Origin: Ichthyophthirius multifiliis
Taxonomy: Eukaryota; Ciliophora; Oligohymenophorea; Hymenostomatida
DNA length: 56,196 bases
NCBI RefSeq assembly: GCF_000220395.1
Contig: NW_004086190.1
Coordinates: 1 to 56,196 of the forward strand
Reading direction: 5' to 3'
The position numbers and the translations under genes are program-made. The notes below the pieces were generated by a model. The model was not told the origin of the DNA. It saw nothing but the letters and a program-made list of their open reading frames with translations, and searched no databases. Positions 40,374 to 55,001 of the stretch are shown piece after piece (positions within the stretch are counted from its first letter, which is position 1; the number at the start of each line of letters is the position of its first letter).

Positions 40374-40907
40374 TGTTTTTATGTATTTTTTATTAATATA
40401 AACATTTTTTTTTTATTATTATTTTTTTTAAATATAACTAAAAATTTATTTTAAATTTTAAGAAATCTGATTTAAATATGAAAAAAAAATTATAAGTTAT
40501 AATATATATATATATTTAAATATAAAAATAAAAAAAAATCATTTAAAAGTATATTAATAACTTTTAAAAAATAGTAAAAAATATAAATAAATAAATAAAT
40601 AATTTATTATTAAAAAAATTTCCCGAAAATATGGATATATAAATAATTATTGAAAAATAATATAAATTGAGCAAATAGTTAGTAATTTTTGTTTCATATT
40701 TATATTATTTTCCATAATTAATAAATAATAATATCTGATTTCAAAATAAGAATCTTTAATATTAGTAAGAGATAAAAGATTCATATTTATCCATTAGTTT
40801 TTGTTTCATTATAATTTTATTTTTTTATAAGTGAAGGAAATAAAAAAAAAAAAACTATTTTTTCTCTTAAAAAAAAAAAAAAAAAAATTTTTTTTAACCC
40901 GTCATTT
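40374..40907. other. AT-rich spacer between convergent genes
   Basis: A/T-rich, with A and T runs at 40850-40896. It separates the end of the kelch gene from the end of the polyglutamine gene. Confidence 0.6.
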
Positions 40908-41026
40908 TCAAAATTAATATAAAAACAGAGGACAAGAATTTTCATTAAACCCTTAATCTAAAAGGAATCCATCTTAAAGTTCAAATTCACACTAAAAGTC
41001 TTATTATTTGAATATAATTTCTTATC

Positions 41027-41091
<65 letters not shown>

Positions 41092-41896
41092 ATTACTAAT
41101 GTTCCTACTGCTACAATTATTATTATTAAGAATATTATTTTTATAAGTAAATCATTTATTAATAAAGAGATTATTAATAATTTTACTGCATTTTTTCTTC
41201 TTATTATTATATATGTTCTACGTCATCAAAAATATGATTATTAATAATTTCCTTAGGACAATCATTAAACATGAAAATCTACTAAACAGTCTTTTATTCA
41301 TTTTCTTACTAAGATTTCAAAGATTGATAACATTCTTAAGTTTCACAAGATTATTCAGAAAATTCAGAAAAAGAATTTTTTGATTATTGCTTATTAGGAA
41401 TATGTTGGTGATTTTCTTTTCTTTTTCTAATTATAGGTTATTCAGGGAACAAACTATTCCAAATAGAGAAAATGCATGTAAGTTCATTATGATCAATATA
41501 ATGGTAAACAAACAAAGAGAAAGCTTTTTTCCAAACGTTAGTTTACCATTCTTTAGAACCAACATCTTAGTAAGTATTTTCTGCAATGAATTGAGAAATT
41601 AATTTTTTTTTTAGTTATTCTTATAAATTGAATGCTTTAATTTCCCTGATATAACTGTTTAGCAATCTCATATATTTAGGACCTTTATAATCAGTGTACT
41701 TTTCGAAAATATAATTCTGGATTTATATTAGAGTCCTTATATTAAGCACTTTTTTTAATAACTTGCCGGCACAATCTTCTAAGAAATAATTTATTATTGA
41801 GTTTTGAAAATGCTTATTTAAGAAATATCTGTCTTTCTTTAAACTATCTAGAATAAATAATACTTCATTTTATATTTGGTTTTTATAGTAATTCAT
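40908..41896 (-). CDS. polyglutamine-containing unknown protein
   Basis: Begins MNYYKNQIQNEVLFILDSLK at 41896. The first 160 residues look like a folded helical domain (FLEDCAGKLLKKVLNIRTL, KYMRLLNSYIREIKAF, WKKAFSLFVYHYIDHNE) that I do not recognise. A Ser/Gln-rich linker follows, then about 20 consecutive Gln codons, all TAA, from the (TTA)n tract 41027-41090. After the tract, the direct frame runs on into poly-T sequence, whereas one added base near 41005-41020 gives a clean ending (CEFELQDGFLLDQGFNENSC to LFLYQF, TGA at 40908). I take the latter as more likely. The frame is also open upstream of 41896, so an earlier start is possible. Confidence 0.55.
41027..41090. repeat. (TTA)n trinucleotide repeat coding for polyglutamine
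   Basis: About 21 perfect TTA units; read on the minus strand they are TAA, which is Gln in this code. Similar (TTA)n tracts coding Asn or Gln lie in the genes at 50061-50128, 51760-51815 and 52265-52330. Confidence 0.9.
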
Positions 41897-44394
41897 TTTT
41901 TGCTTGCTATATTCTTTAATAGGGTTTATGACAATATTTTTTTTTTATTTAGTATTTTTAGTAATATATTAATTATATTTAGAGAAAGAGAAATTAAATC
42001 TAATTATATATACAATGGGAAAAAAATATATAATCATAATAATATTAATATAAATTAAATTTTTTATTTTATTAAAAAGAAAAAAAAACAATTGTAATTA
42101 CAATTTTATTTTTTTAAATAAAAAATAAATAAATTACAATAAAAATATTCAATATTTTAAATAATAATATTTTTATTTTGAAAGTTTACAAAATATATTA
42201 TTTATTTGGGTTATTAATATTATATTTTATTGAAAAAATTCTATTTTATCTAACTTATTTATATAAAGTTCTAAAAATTATTTTAATATAGAATATTATT
42301 AAAAGTATAAATTATTTAAAAGTATAAATTAAAAGAAGAATAAATATAATATTTATTCTGAGTTTTTTTTTATTTTTTTTTGTATTTTTATAAAAAATAA
42401 TCAATTAAAAAAATAGGACGTAATATATTTTTTTTTTATTGATACATTTAAAAAAATAAAAGAATAAATAAAAAAAAAAGAGAACAAAAAATTTAATTAT
42501 TATTTATTATATTTTATAAAAAAAAATTATAATAAAAAAATCTAAAAATAAATATGAGTATCAAAAAATTTAATAAAATTATTTAATATAAAAATGAATA
42601 AATCAATAAATTATTAATTATTAAAAATAAATATATCAGAACTATATATAATTACTTATAATTTTTTAAATATAACATTCATTTTTAAATAAAACTCTAT
42701 CTAAAAAGAAAAAAAGACAGTTATTTTTTTTTAGCCTTTTTTATTGATTAAGTTATTAAAAATAAATTAAAGGAAAAACAAAAAAATAACAATATTCAAT
42801 ATATGTATATTAATAATTTTCTTATTAAATAATTGATAATATATTTAAATATTATGTATATTTAAATAAATTATGAAATAGTATTACGATACATCAAATA
42901 CATATTATGAATTTAAGTTTACTATTTTATAAATTATTTATAAAAATAAATAATAAATTAATTTTTTTAATTATATTTAATATTTCGTAATTTAATCTTA
43001 ATTTAGTAAAAGTAGTTTATTTTAAAAAAAAAATAATACGTCTATAAATTTTAAAATAATTTTAAAAAATAAATATATATAATAATAATAAAAGAATTTT
43101 TTAAAAAAAAATAAAATATTGGAATAAATATAAAAAAAAAATTACATAAAAATATTTTAATATAATATACATTATATTTTAATTTATAATACAAAATTTT
43201 TTCATTTTTTTATAGATAAAATTTAAAAATTGTATATTATATTTTATTTATGTTGTTTATAATAAAATTAAATTAATATAATATTTATGTAATTTTACAA
43301 AAAAATATAAAAAATAAGATTAAACTATTATTATAATAATAATAAATTAAAAATAGATATATTAAAAAATATATATATAAATATAAATATATAAATATAT
43401 ATATATATATAAATTTATAAATATTTTAATATATAAATATAATAAAAATTTTCCTATATAATTATTATTAAAAATTATTTAATCTTCTTTTATTTTAATA
43501 ATAAACTAAAATAATATAAAATATTATTATATTATTATTAAAAATTAAGAAATTTATTTAATTATATAATAAAATTATTATATATAATTTATTATTATAT
43601 TTTATCTTTTTTTTAAAAATTGCTAAATAATTATAATTCATTTTTTTAAAATGATAGTTTACTTTATATATAATAATAACCATATTTAATTTAATATTAT
43701 ATCGTTTTGAAAAAAAAACCTTTTATTAATCTAATAACTGTTATTTTTAATCTAACTTAAAAACTTATAAATTAAGGAATTAAACAAATAATTAAACTTC
43801 ATAAAATTTATAATATAACATTCAAATAAAATTGAATAAATGATAATTTAACCCTTTAATAATTATTTTAATATGATATAATATTTATATAAAATTTAAA
43901 TTAACGTTTATTCTTTAACTTATATCTTATAATTTTTCAATAATATACAATTTAAAACTTAGTATACATAAAAATTATATAATTTTCATCATACAATTTG
44001 GCAATATAACACAATTTTATAACATTTGAATAGTATAGTAATTTATTAAACATTTTTATTTTTTTATATATTTTGTGTATTTATTCCTTATAAACCATTA
44101 ATAAATAATATTCTTACATTGTATTAATTTATGATTGAAATTTTATATAAATTTAATATTTTTAAGCGGAGTGAGATATGGATGGACGAAGTAATGAAGA
44201 ATTAAAAATTAATCACTTTAAAATATATAAAAATAGTAAATTTTTAATAAACCTTTAATTTTAGACTTTTTTTATAAAATTTTTATAAATTCCTTAAGAG
44301 CTTAATTATCTTTTCGTCATCATACAGATTTTTTTTTTTAACTTAAAAACGCATTACTTACCTTTAATTTTTGTGTTTAAAATATTTCGAAAAA
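41897..44394. other. AT-rich gene-free spacer
   Basis: About 2.5 kb of A/T sequence with AT tracts near 43370-43430. The piece 44160-44394 has more G and C (e.g. GCGGAGTGAGATATGGATGG at 44166) and belongs with the following coding-like island. Confidence 0.55.
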
Positions 44395-45254
44395 ATGTCG
44401 ATTTATAAAAACTTATTTTTAAAATATTCACTACCTGTGATATTTTGTGTAATCTATATATGACTTAGCTTTATATTAAATAAAATTTTAAATAGAAAAA
44501 AGATAAATGACTAAATAAAAAAAACTTAATATATTAAGATAATTATACTAAATATATTTACTCATTATATTATATATGTTAGTAACTATGATTACTTTAG
44601 GACATTTACTTCATTGAATAAGATTGAGCGTTATTACGATTTTGTTTATAGGAATGAGGATATATGCTTAGTTGTTTTGGAAATATTATTTTAAATATAA
44701 GTTAGTTTTTTAAGATAAAAAAAATATATTAAGGTTATTATACTTTTATGTATAAGTAAATTATTATATAATAAAGTGTCTAAATTATTAATTTATATTT
44801 AAAATATATTACAGGTTTCTTTATTACTTATTTTATTAAAAAAAAAAATATTGATTTTTAATATTTTTATTAAATAGCTATTCGATTTAAAATTAAATAA
44901 AAATATTAATTATCTATATATAATTATAATATATAATTATATTAATAAAAATTAAGAAATATATATGCCAATAGAATAGAAAAATGAAAATTTTCTTTAT
45001 ATACGAAAATTAAAAATATGGACAAAGAGAATTTTTTAACAAAAAAAGTTAAATAAGGTTATATGTGTGGAAAACAAAAGTAAGACATAATCGAAAATTT
45101 AATAAAAAAGGAATATTTTAACGATTACTCATTTATAAAAGAAAAATAAAAAATGTAAAACCATTTTATGTAATATATGTAATCTTTATAAAAAAATGAA
45201 ATGTTTATTTAAAGCAGATTTTTTACTTTTCCAAATGATAAAAAAAATACATGA
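44395..45254 (+). CDS. coding-like island; small ORF 45018-45254 is intact
   Basis: Block 1 starts with MSIYKNLFLKYSLPVIFC at 44395, then a possible 50-nt intron (GTAATC...AATAG), then a frame reading NYDYFRTFTSLNKIERYYDF and VYRNEDICLVVLEI (to about 44710). Block 2 is a separate intact ORF, 45018-45254, 78 aa (MDKENFLTKKVKQGYMCGKQ...FFTFPNDKKNT), highly charged and helical. Whether the blocks form one spliced gene or two is unclear, and no family is recognised. The best supported part is 45018-45254. Confidence 0.35.
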
Positions 45255-46288
45255 TTTTAATAAATAACTAATTTTTTGTAAAAATAAAGTTCATAAATGA
45301 AAAGGTTTGATTAAATAATAAAATTACTTTATTAAAAAAGAATACTAAAATTTAAAAAAATATTTTTTAATTATACTAAAATATAATGTATAAAAAATTA
45401 TAAATAAGTAAATCTATATATGATATATGACTTAAATTAATAATACATTGTAAAAATAAATGTAAAGAAAAAAGAAAAAATTAGTAGGATTAATATATTT
45501 ATCATATAATATATAAAAATTAAGAAAAAAAAAAAAATATAATTATAAAGAATAGATGTAAATAATTAAATAATATTAAAAAATATAAATAAAAAAAGAT
45601 AGTAATAATAAATTAAGACTAAATTATAAAAAACATTTATCTATAAAGAATAAGAATTTTTTTAAATAAATTTTATTTTTAAAAATTTCACATATATATT
45701 TGATTTAATTTTTTTTTTATTTTTATTTTATATTTATAAATTTATATGTGATAATGGATTTTATTTATTTTTTTAAGAAAATTCTCATTTTAGATTACTA
45801 TAATTGTTAATCTAATGCAACTATTTAAAATTATAAAAGATATTTGTTAATAAATATACTAAGAATAAATTAAAATATATATTTGTCAAAACATAATGTT
45901 GGTTGTTTGTAAAATATATAAAAAAGCTATGAAAAAAAGTTAATATTATTTCTTATATTTTAATTAAAATAAAAGATGATAAAAAAAATAAATAAATAAG
46001 ATTATAATTAAATAATATATATATTATAATCTTCGTATATTTAAATATTTTTTTAATATAAAATAATATTAGAGTTTATTAATTTTATTATATAAAAATA
46101 ATGGTAATAATTTATCTTAATATTATTTCTATTAAATCATTTTTTTGTTTATATATTAATACTTTTATACATTTTAATTTATATATATAATATATATATT
46201 AAACAAAAAAAAAATATTATAATCAATAATTTTATTGTTTTGTTAAAAAAAAAAAAAAAAAAACTAATTATTAAAATTAAATAAAATT
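45255..46288. other. AT-rich spacer
   Basis: A/T-dominated, with poly-A and short repeats; no coding-like frame noticed on either strand. Confidence 0.6.
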
Positions 46289-47683
46289 TCAGTTATAATT
46301 TTCTTATTATTATAACAATACTTAATTTTAATTATTAATTTTAGTTTTCCTAACCAAAAAGTATAAATAACCCACAGTTCCCAAAAACAATAAAATAAGT
46401 AAAATAGGAACAGCAATCGCCCATTTAGCCACATATTTACTCCCAGTGATAATCCCACACTATTCATCAAAATCACTAACAATTTAATTTTCTAAAATAC
46501 TTTTAAACTTCTCATAATCACAAACAGTATTCTATTCTCCACAAATATTCTAATAAATTCCATTATACATGATCATTACAAAATATTTATGTGTATTGGT
46601 ATCATGTCTTAATTCAAAAATAATATTTGAAGCAAATTTTGGAAAATCAGTATCACAGTTATTTTATTTTACTCCTTTTTCCTTATATAAAATCAGACAT
46701 TCCCAATTAGTAAAATTAAGCCCTTATTAGACCATTTATAATGTAGAATCATGTGCACTTAGCATATACCATTTTTTCCCGGAAATTTTATTAATATTAT
46801 TCTCGAAATAAGCAATTAATTCTTAAAAAAAAGGAGTTACAGTAACACTTCTTTATTATTTAGTTTTAAAGAGCAACAAATGGCTAACTGTATTCATTAA
46901 TAACTCCAAATCTTAATAAAACTAAGGGTTATAAGCTGTAGTATTTCTTCCATTAAATACATCCGCAATAATAGTGTCCATAACCTAAGCAGCATATTCA
47001 ATATTATTAGCAAATTCTTTAGGTATATTAAATTATTTATCATTAGATAATTATTCTAATGTACTTTTGTATAACTCAGTTACTTTCAACCAATCGCTAT
47101 CGTTTCTATTTGCATTAATCCAATATTTAGTATTAGGACATCCTTTATCGAATCCTCTTAATTACTTGTTTTTAAAATTATCTATTGTGTGTATAGGAAA
47201 GACTTACTAACCTTAAGATAATGAAAATTCTTCTTAAATTTAAACCTATTTAGGGAAAAATGGAGGATCCAAAATAGACAAATCATTCAAATTTTAAGGT
47301 ATTTTTGTTCCATAATTTAAAGGATATAATCCAGATAATTATGAATTTACAGAAATTAAAGTCCTATTTACATCAGTGGAAAAAATATACATTAAATTAC
47401 CATCAAAACGATCTGGTAAAAATTATAAATCTTCTATATATTTCTTCCTTAATGCTTATCCTAGTTAATAATGCTATCGCATACCTTAGGAAGATAATTC
47501 ATCGTGTTATTAAATTTTTGAATCGAAATTATCAAATATAGGATAACGGGCGCCATGACGAAAAACTTCAACTACTAGATTTAATTAAGAGGGAGGAGGT
47601 TATTAGTTAAATATTACTTGAGAAATTATAGAAAAATAAAAAAATATAATTTTTATTTTAAGATTACAAGGAAATTAATTCAT
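46289..47683 (-). CDS. histidine acid phosphatase, type I membrane protein
   Basis: Intact single exon of 464 aa. A short basic N-terminus and hydrophobic stretch (IIFFYFSIISQVIF) form a signal peptide. The catalytic RHGARYP lies at residues 42-48 after LNLVVEVF, with nucleophile His43; HDELSSQGMRQHYQLGQALR, STDVNRTLISVNSQLSGLYP and the proton-donor pair SAHDST (His311, Asp312) complete the active site of branch-2 histidine phosphatases (prostatic/lysosomal acid phosphatase family). Several Cys suggest disulfides in the luminal domain. A single TM helix follows at about 421-445 (AIAVPILLILLFLGTVGYLY) with a short basic Gln/Asn tail. It is probably lysosomal, secretory or surface-located; ciliates release abundant acid phosphatase. 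Confidence 0.9.
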
Positions 47684-47749
47684 ATTTACTATATATATAT
47701 AAAATATAAATATAAATGTTTTTTTTATATATATATAAATACATATTAA

Positions 47750-47803
<54 letters not shown>

Positions 47804-48096
47804 TTTTATTTATATATATGAATAAATATGAATAAATATATTTTTTTATATATATAATATCCAATTATTTGTGTATTTTTTTTTTATGCTTTTATTTTAT
47901 TTTATTTTAATTCTCTTTTTTTTATTTTAGATTTTAATTTTATTTTTTATGTCTATGTAATTTTATTTTTATCTTTGTTTTTATTTTTTTGATAATTATT
48001 TTTATTATATTTAAAATTAAAGTACTGTTTTTTTTTTTTTTAAATATCTTTTTTAATTTATGTATAAATATTTGTATATAAAAATTAAATAAGAAA

Positions 48097-48134
<38 letters not shown>

Positions 48135-48189
48135 ATGAATAAAAAAAAACTATAGATCATTAAAACTTAAAAACGCAAACTTACTATAT
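47684..48189. other. divergent AT-rich spacer with AT repeats
   Basis: Lies between the start of the acid phosphatase (47683) and the start of the thioesterase (48190) and must carry both promoters. It holds (AT)n tracts at 47759-47800 and 48098-48120 and T-rich stretches, without a recognisable motif. Confidence 0.6.
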
Positions 48190-49458
48190 ATGTTAATTAC
48201 ATTTATAAACTTATAAAAAAGTATATCTAAATACCATTTTTCAGACTTATTTCTAACCACATTTAAAAAAGCTCCCCTGTTATACCATCCTCAAAAAGAT
48301 ATTATCTATCAATTATCCTCCTAAGAAATTTTAAATAATAACATATACCTTTCTTTTTTCAATAAATTCTCCGATATATAGATTTCCCGTCTCAAAAATT
48401 TTTAAAAAGCTATTTTTTAACCTACCAACAATCCCTCAAATTGTTTCATTTAAATAAAAGTTCCGTTTAAGTCTTAATAAGAATTAAGGAATAAATACCA
48501 ACGTCACTACGCTACATAAATTCGTATTTCTAAACTTCTAGTATTATTAGACCATATAGCCATAAATGTAGGTCTTGACTACTGTTATAATATTGACAAT
48601 GCATTTGTGACTACAAAATATATAAACCACATGTATATTTATAATGAAATTAATGCTCTATAGGATTTATATATAAGCGGATATCCCACATTTTAATAAG
48701 ATAATACTTTGGAAGTTCGAATAGATTTAAAATAGGAAGACCCCTAAAATTCCTAAAAATAAAAATTTATTTCTTTCACCTCATTTATTTTGGAAATTAA
48801 AGATAAAAATACTCATAAACCTTTTAATTAAATGCCTTCTTTTGTTATATAAAAATGCAAAAATTAATAACTTTTTAAAAGCTTATTTTAAATTGGAATT
48901 GAAAATGCATAAAAGAGGGAAGAGGAACTAATTTAAAATCATAAAACACCAAACTAAGCCGAATTTGATTAAATTCATTAATTTTTTATGTAAAATTAAA
49001 AAGATAATTAAGTATAAATTGATGATACTACATAAGAAAAGTATATGATAATATAAGCCTAAGAACTTAATTAATAAGGTTATGTTTATGCAGGTAATTT
49101 AATTAAAGAAGCAATTGACTTATCCTGGATTACTGCTTATAAATTCTCAAATACAACCGAAAAATATGGAATATATCCAGAAATTTCACATATAAATGAT
49201 TTCTAAGTTATAAACCCTGTATAAGTGAGCAATATATTAAGATTTGAGGCAAAAGTAGTTTATTAATTTGATAAAAATATAATTATTAAAGTTATAATTG
49301 AAAAAGTATAAAATAAGTAGAAATAATTAACTAACGAAATGCATATTATGTATAAAATAAATTCTGAAAATATTAAAAAGATATTCCCAGTTACTTATAA
49401 AGAGTCTATACTTTATTTAGAAGCCAAAAGAAGATTTGATAATCTTATTGAAATCTGA
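48190..49458 (+). CDS. ACOT9-like acyl-CoA thioesterase, two hot-dog domains
   Basis: Intact single exon of 422 aa, starting MLITFINLQKSISKYHFSDL. The N-terminus is basic/hydroxylated without acidic residues at first and could be a mitochondrial presequence, as in ACOT9. Domain 1 covers about 90-230: IQIKVPFKSQQELRNKYQ, RISKLLVLLDHIAINVGLDY (the family's RIGKLLEDLDxxAG block) and EISG-like INALQDLYISGYPTF. Domain 2 covers about 290-420: GYVYAGNLIKEAIDLSWITA, VINPVQVSNILRFEAKVVY, and the C-terminal YLEAKRRFDNLIEI. The family hydrolyses acyl-CoA to free fatty acid and CoA. Some active-site positions of human ACOT9 cannot be checked by eye. The first part of the gene is rich in C on the coding strand. 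Confidence 0.85.
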
Positions 49459-49543
49459 ATATTAAAAAAATATATATAAATATATATTTATTTATATTAA
49501 TTTTTTATTAAAAAATATATATTTATTAGTGTTATTGTTGTTT

Positions 49544-50093
49544 TCATCTTTTAGTACATCCTAAAACATATTTAATTCTTTCGAAAAAAGTCATATCTTT
49601 TTCTTTTTCCATTTTAAATTTTATTTTGTTTTATTATTCTTACTTATTGCTAATTCTTTATTATCTAGTAATATATATATCTTCATCATAATCAATTTAA
49701 CTTTATGAAAATTTCTATTAATAACTATTAGAAACTCTAGTTAAATGTCTTCTTTAAGATTCATTTAAAATATTTTGTTTAGTAAATGAAATATTCCTAA
49801 AATAAATAAAAATAAAAATATATTTATATTAATAAATAATATATATATATATATATATAAAATTTATATATATATTTATGTATAAATTTTATATAAAATA
49901 ATATTATTTTTATATATTATTATTAAAAAATATTACTATTGAGTTTAACTCATATTATTTTATTATTGACTATATGATTCATTTATATTACTATTATAAT
50001 AATATTTTTATTTCATTTTCTAAATATTACTTTAATTTAAAGACATAGTGCTATTATTAATATTATTATTATTATTATTTATTATTATTATTA

Positions 50094-50127
<34 letters not shown>

Positions 50128-51786
50128 ATGTTCTCTTTATTTTTTAATTATTTCACTTTTATTTTAACTTTCATTAATACTTTCTTAAGATGGTCTTTCC
50201 TAAATTGAATTTAGATTCTTTTTAAATTATAATTCTTCTTCTTTATATTAAATTTCTTACTTAGATTTATTTTTAAATTTTTAGTTTATACATTTTTATT
50301 GTTATTATTATTTCTCTTCATTTTCTAAATCATTTTTTATTTATTCTAATATTTTTATTTATTCTTCTTACATTTTTAATATAGATATATCTAGTTTATC
50401 TTACAAATTAGAACTATTAATATCAATTTTTCTTTTTTTTAATTTCTAATTATATTAATTTTAACATATATTTATCTATTCTTTAATTCTATTTTAATAT
50501 TTCATTAATTAACTTTCATGTACTTTTTCTATTTAATTACAATATTCTTATAGTTCCTTATATTAAAGATTTAATTTAGCTATTTAATCCTCATATTAAT
50601 CTTCTATTTATTTTTATTTTGATATAAAAGATTCTTCTAATTTTTCTAAATTTTCAATTTTCAATTTTTCATTTTGATTTAGCATTTTTTCTTTTATTTT
50701 TTTTATTTTCGCATTTTCTTTTTCCTTAATTTATTCTTCAAAAAACCTTTATTTTTCTTCGAATTCGACACGCAATTTTTCATATTTTTCTTCATATTCT
50801 TTTTCGATTTTTTGTTATTTTTAAATTAATTCGTTTTCATATTTTGTAAACTAAATATCTTCTCCTTATTATGATATATATATTATTTATTATTATTCTA
50901 ATTAAAATTCTTACTATTTTTTCTTATATTCTGTTTCTAAGTTTCTATATTATTTATAATGAAAAAAAAAAAAATAGCTTATAATTTTATTTATATTTAC
51001 TTCATTTTTTAAGCTTATTCTTCTTTTATATAATTATAATTATCTTATAAAATAATAAAAGAGTTATTTTATAAAACTTATTAGCTTAAATCTAAATTAT
51101 TAATATCTCCGATTTCTTATTTACATTTTTATTTATAAATGTCTTCGAATTTCTATTATTTATCTTTATATTCATTTTTTAAATTTTATAATTCATTATT
51201 ATAACTTTATTGCATTTTTTATATTGTATATTCTATTTTTTTTTTTTAAGATTCTCTTTATTTATTCGTATTTTCTTCTAATATTTCATATTATTTTATT
51301 ATTTTTTCCTAATTTTCTTATATTAAAGTATTTTTCATATCCTATTTATTTATATTTTTTTAAAAAAATAAAATAATAATAATATAAAATATAATTAATA
51401 ATACTTTTTTATTTAAGTATTATAAATCTTATTATGTATTAATCTGAGGATTTAAATTATTAATACTTTATTAAAAAGCAATTGATTATGAAATCATAGA
51501 CTAGTCATTTTAAATAGTACTAATACTCAAATTCATAATATTAGGTTCTTAAATATTTTTATGCGTAATAGCCTTATTATTAAATACTACATTTAGTTAT
51601 TGTTTACTATTTTAAACTTAATTATTATTATTTTGAGGACTAATAGTTCGTAAAGCACTTTTAAGAGGTGAATATTAAAATATTTTCTACCTTTAAGGTG
51701 ATTTAGAATTATCTCTACTTTAAATATTTGAATTATTATTAATTATATTTTATTATTATTATAATATTATTATTATTATTATTATA

Positions 51787-51818
<32 letters not shown>

Positions 51819-52106
51819 TTATTATTATTAAATATCTTATTGTTATTAATTACCTCTATTTATTTATTAATTTCGTAATGGAGGTGTTCCTGAATTAGTA
51901 AAAGAAGGTTTTTTAGAACTTCTATTTTCTTAAGTAGAATTTTATTATGTATTATTAGTATTATTTTTTGTATATTTATTTACCATATCTTAATATTTAC
52001 TATTTTTAGGTGTAGTGATTTCACTAACATTATAACTATTATATTATTTATTATCAATAATTTTTTCATTTTTTCCTTTGTTTATTCTTGAAATAAATAT
52101 GAACAT
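49544..52106 (-). CDS. long coiled-coil protein, Asn/Gln-rich
   Basis: Minus-strand exons 51405-52106, 51001-51341, 49937-50944 and a last exon ending at 49544; introns 63, 56 nt and one of about 140 nt with an AT repeat. About 800 aa. The N-terminal part is Ser/Pro/Gln-rich with poly-Gln and (ATA)n stretches (SSKKPSFTNSGTPPLRNQQ, SPLKSALRTISPQ). From about 235 on it is dense coiled coil (KIEKEYEEKYEKLRVEFEEK, EKMLNQNEKLKIENLEKLEE), then poly-Asn, and a basic C-terminus (TFFERIKYVLGCTKR). The start at 52106 is arbitrary: coding-like sequence continues in shifting frames up to the kinase stop at 52253, so this may be the C-terminal half of the kinase gene. Confidence 0.6.
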
Positions 52107-52252
52107 GATTTATTATTATTTTAATCTAATTTTTATTCTATCTTTTAGGTGTTAAGCTCTTTTAAGAAGAAAAATTTATCTATTCAACAATATTATTTTA
52201 GATAAGACTAGAAAACGAAGGTTTTTTAGAATTTTTTTCTTTTTTTTAATCA
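52107..52252 (-). other. coding-like junction between kinase and coiled-coil frames
   Basis: Between the kinase TGA and the next ATG the minus strand still looks coding, in at least two frames (SKKPSFSSLIQNNIVEQINF, SSQKSLTPKRQNKN), and contains A7/A8 runs at 52232-52247. It has no A/T-only spacer of the kind seen between all other genes here, which argues for one continuous gene with homopolymer errors. Confidence 0.4.
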
Positions 52253-53704
<1,452 letters not shown>

Positions 53705-55001
53705 TAATATTTAATAATATATATATATATATTTAATAAATAATTGTTTTATATAATGAAAAAAATTAATATGGTTAATAATTTATTAATATTTATGAAA
53801 ATATTAAATTATTATATTATTCTAAAAAAATATTTTTTAAATAAAAAATAAATGGAAAAAAATTATAATATATAAATAATAAAATTAATTAAAAAATATT
53901 TATATATAAAAATATGAATATATATATATAATTATATATATAAATATATATTTATATATATTTATATTTATATTTATATTTATATAAAAAATATGTTAAA
54001 TATCTTATTTATTTTTATTATATTATAAATTTTATAAAAAAAATCATTTTTTTTCATTACATATCTTTATTAAATTATATTTCAATGTATAATTTTATTT
54101 TTTTTAACTTTTTATTTAATATAAATATAAAAAATATTATAATAATATTAAATACTATTATAATAATAATATTTTTCTATTTTTTATTTTTATTTTTTTT
54201 CAAAATAAAAAATTATTATTTTTAAAATAATATATATTAATAAAATTATCTTATATATATTTTTTTTTTATATTTTATTTTAATTACATACATATATTTA
54301 ATATAAACAATTTCTATATTATAAATAAATAAAAATGTTTTTATAAAAAAATTGAATAATTTTTTTGTTAATTTATATATTTTTTGTTATTTTCATTAAA
54401 TAAAATATTTTTATTGTATTAAAACATTAATTTAAATTTTTTAAAATTATGCCTATAATTTTCAAAATATTAATTTAAAAAAAATACTATCAAAACATTA
54501 AAATTGTATAAATATGATTAATATAAATAGAAGATCTAATTGATTAAATAACATAATATATAATTATTCAAACTATATATGAACGTAAAAATATATATTT
54601 TAATATATTCATAATTAAACACATTTTTATATAAATTTATTAAAATAATTAAAATATATGTTATTTTATTTTTAATTTTTATTAAATAATTATCAAAAAT
54701 TCATTTATAAATTATTTATTTATTATTACTTTATAAATATCTAATATAAATAATTAAATATATAAGTTTATTTTAAAAAAATAAATATTTAAAATAGTAT
54801 AAAACTTATAGTTTTTATTTTATAGGATATATATTTGATAATAAAATAAAAAAATGAAATAAAAAAATGATTCTTATAATAAATTAAAAAAAAAATAAAA
54901 AAATATTACAATTGAATAGATTTTCTAAAATTAAATAAAATAAAATAAAATAAAAATTTAATAATTTCTCTTTTTTTTGCTTTTAAGCATAATTTTTAAA
55001 A
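53705..55001. other. AT-rich spacer
   Basis: A/T-only with AT tracts at 53715-53735 and 53920-53990. It would contain the kinase promoter. The last part (54840-55001) may be the 3' flank of the gene that follows. Confidence 0.6.

Noticed and set aside
41008-42058. Plus-strand ORFs over the polyglutamine gene, including a poly-Ile stretch
   Set aside because: Shadows of the minus-strand gene; poly-Ile is the other-strand reading of the TTA repeat.
50433-50440. A frameshift in the T8 run of the coiled-coil gene
   Set aside because: Recounting the bases showed the frame continues without a break (KLKKRKIDINSSNLQDK) and exon length is consistent.
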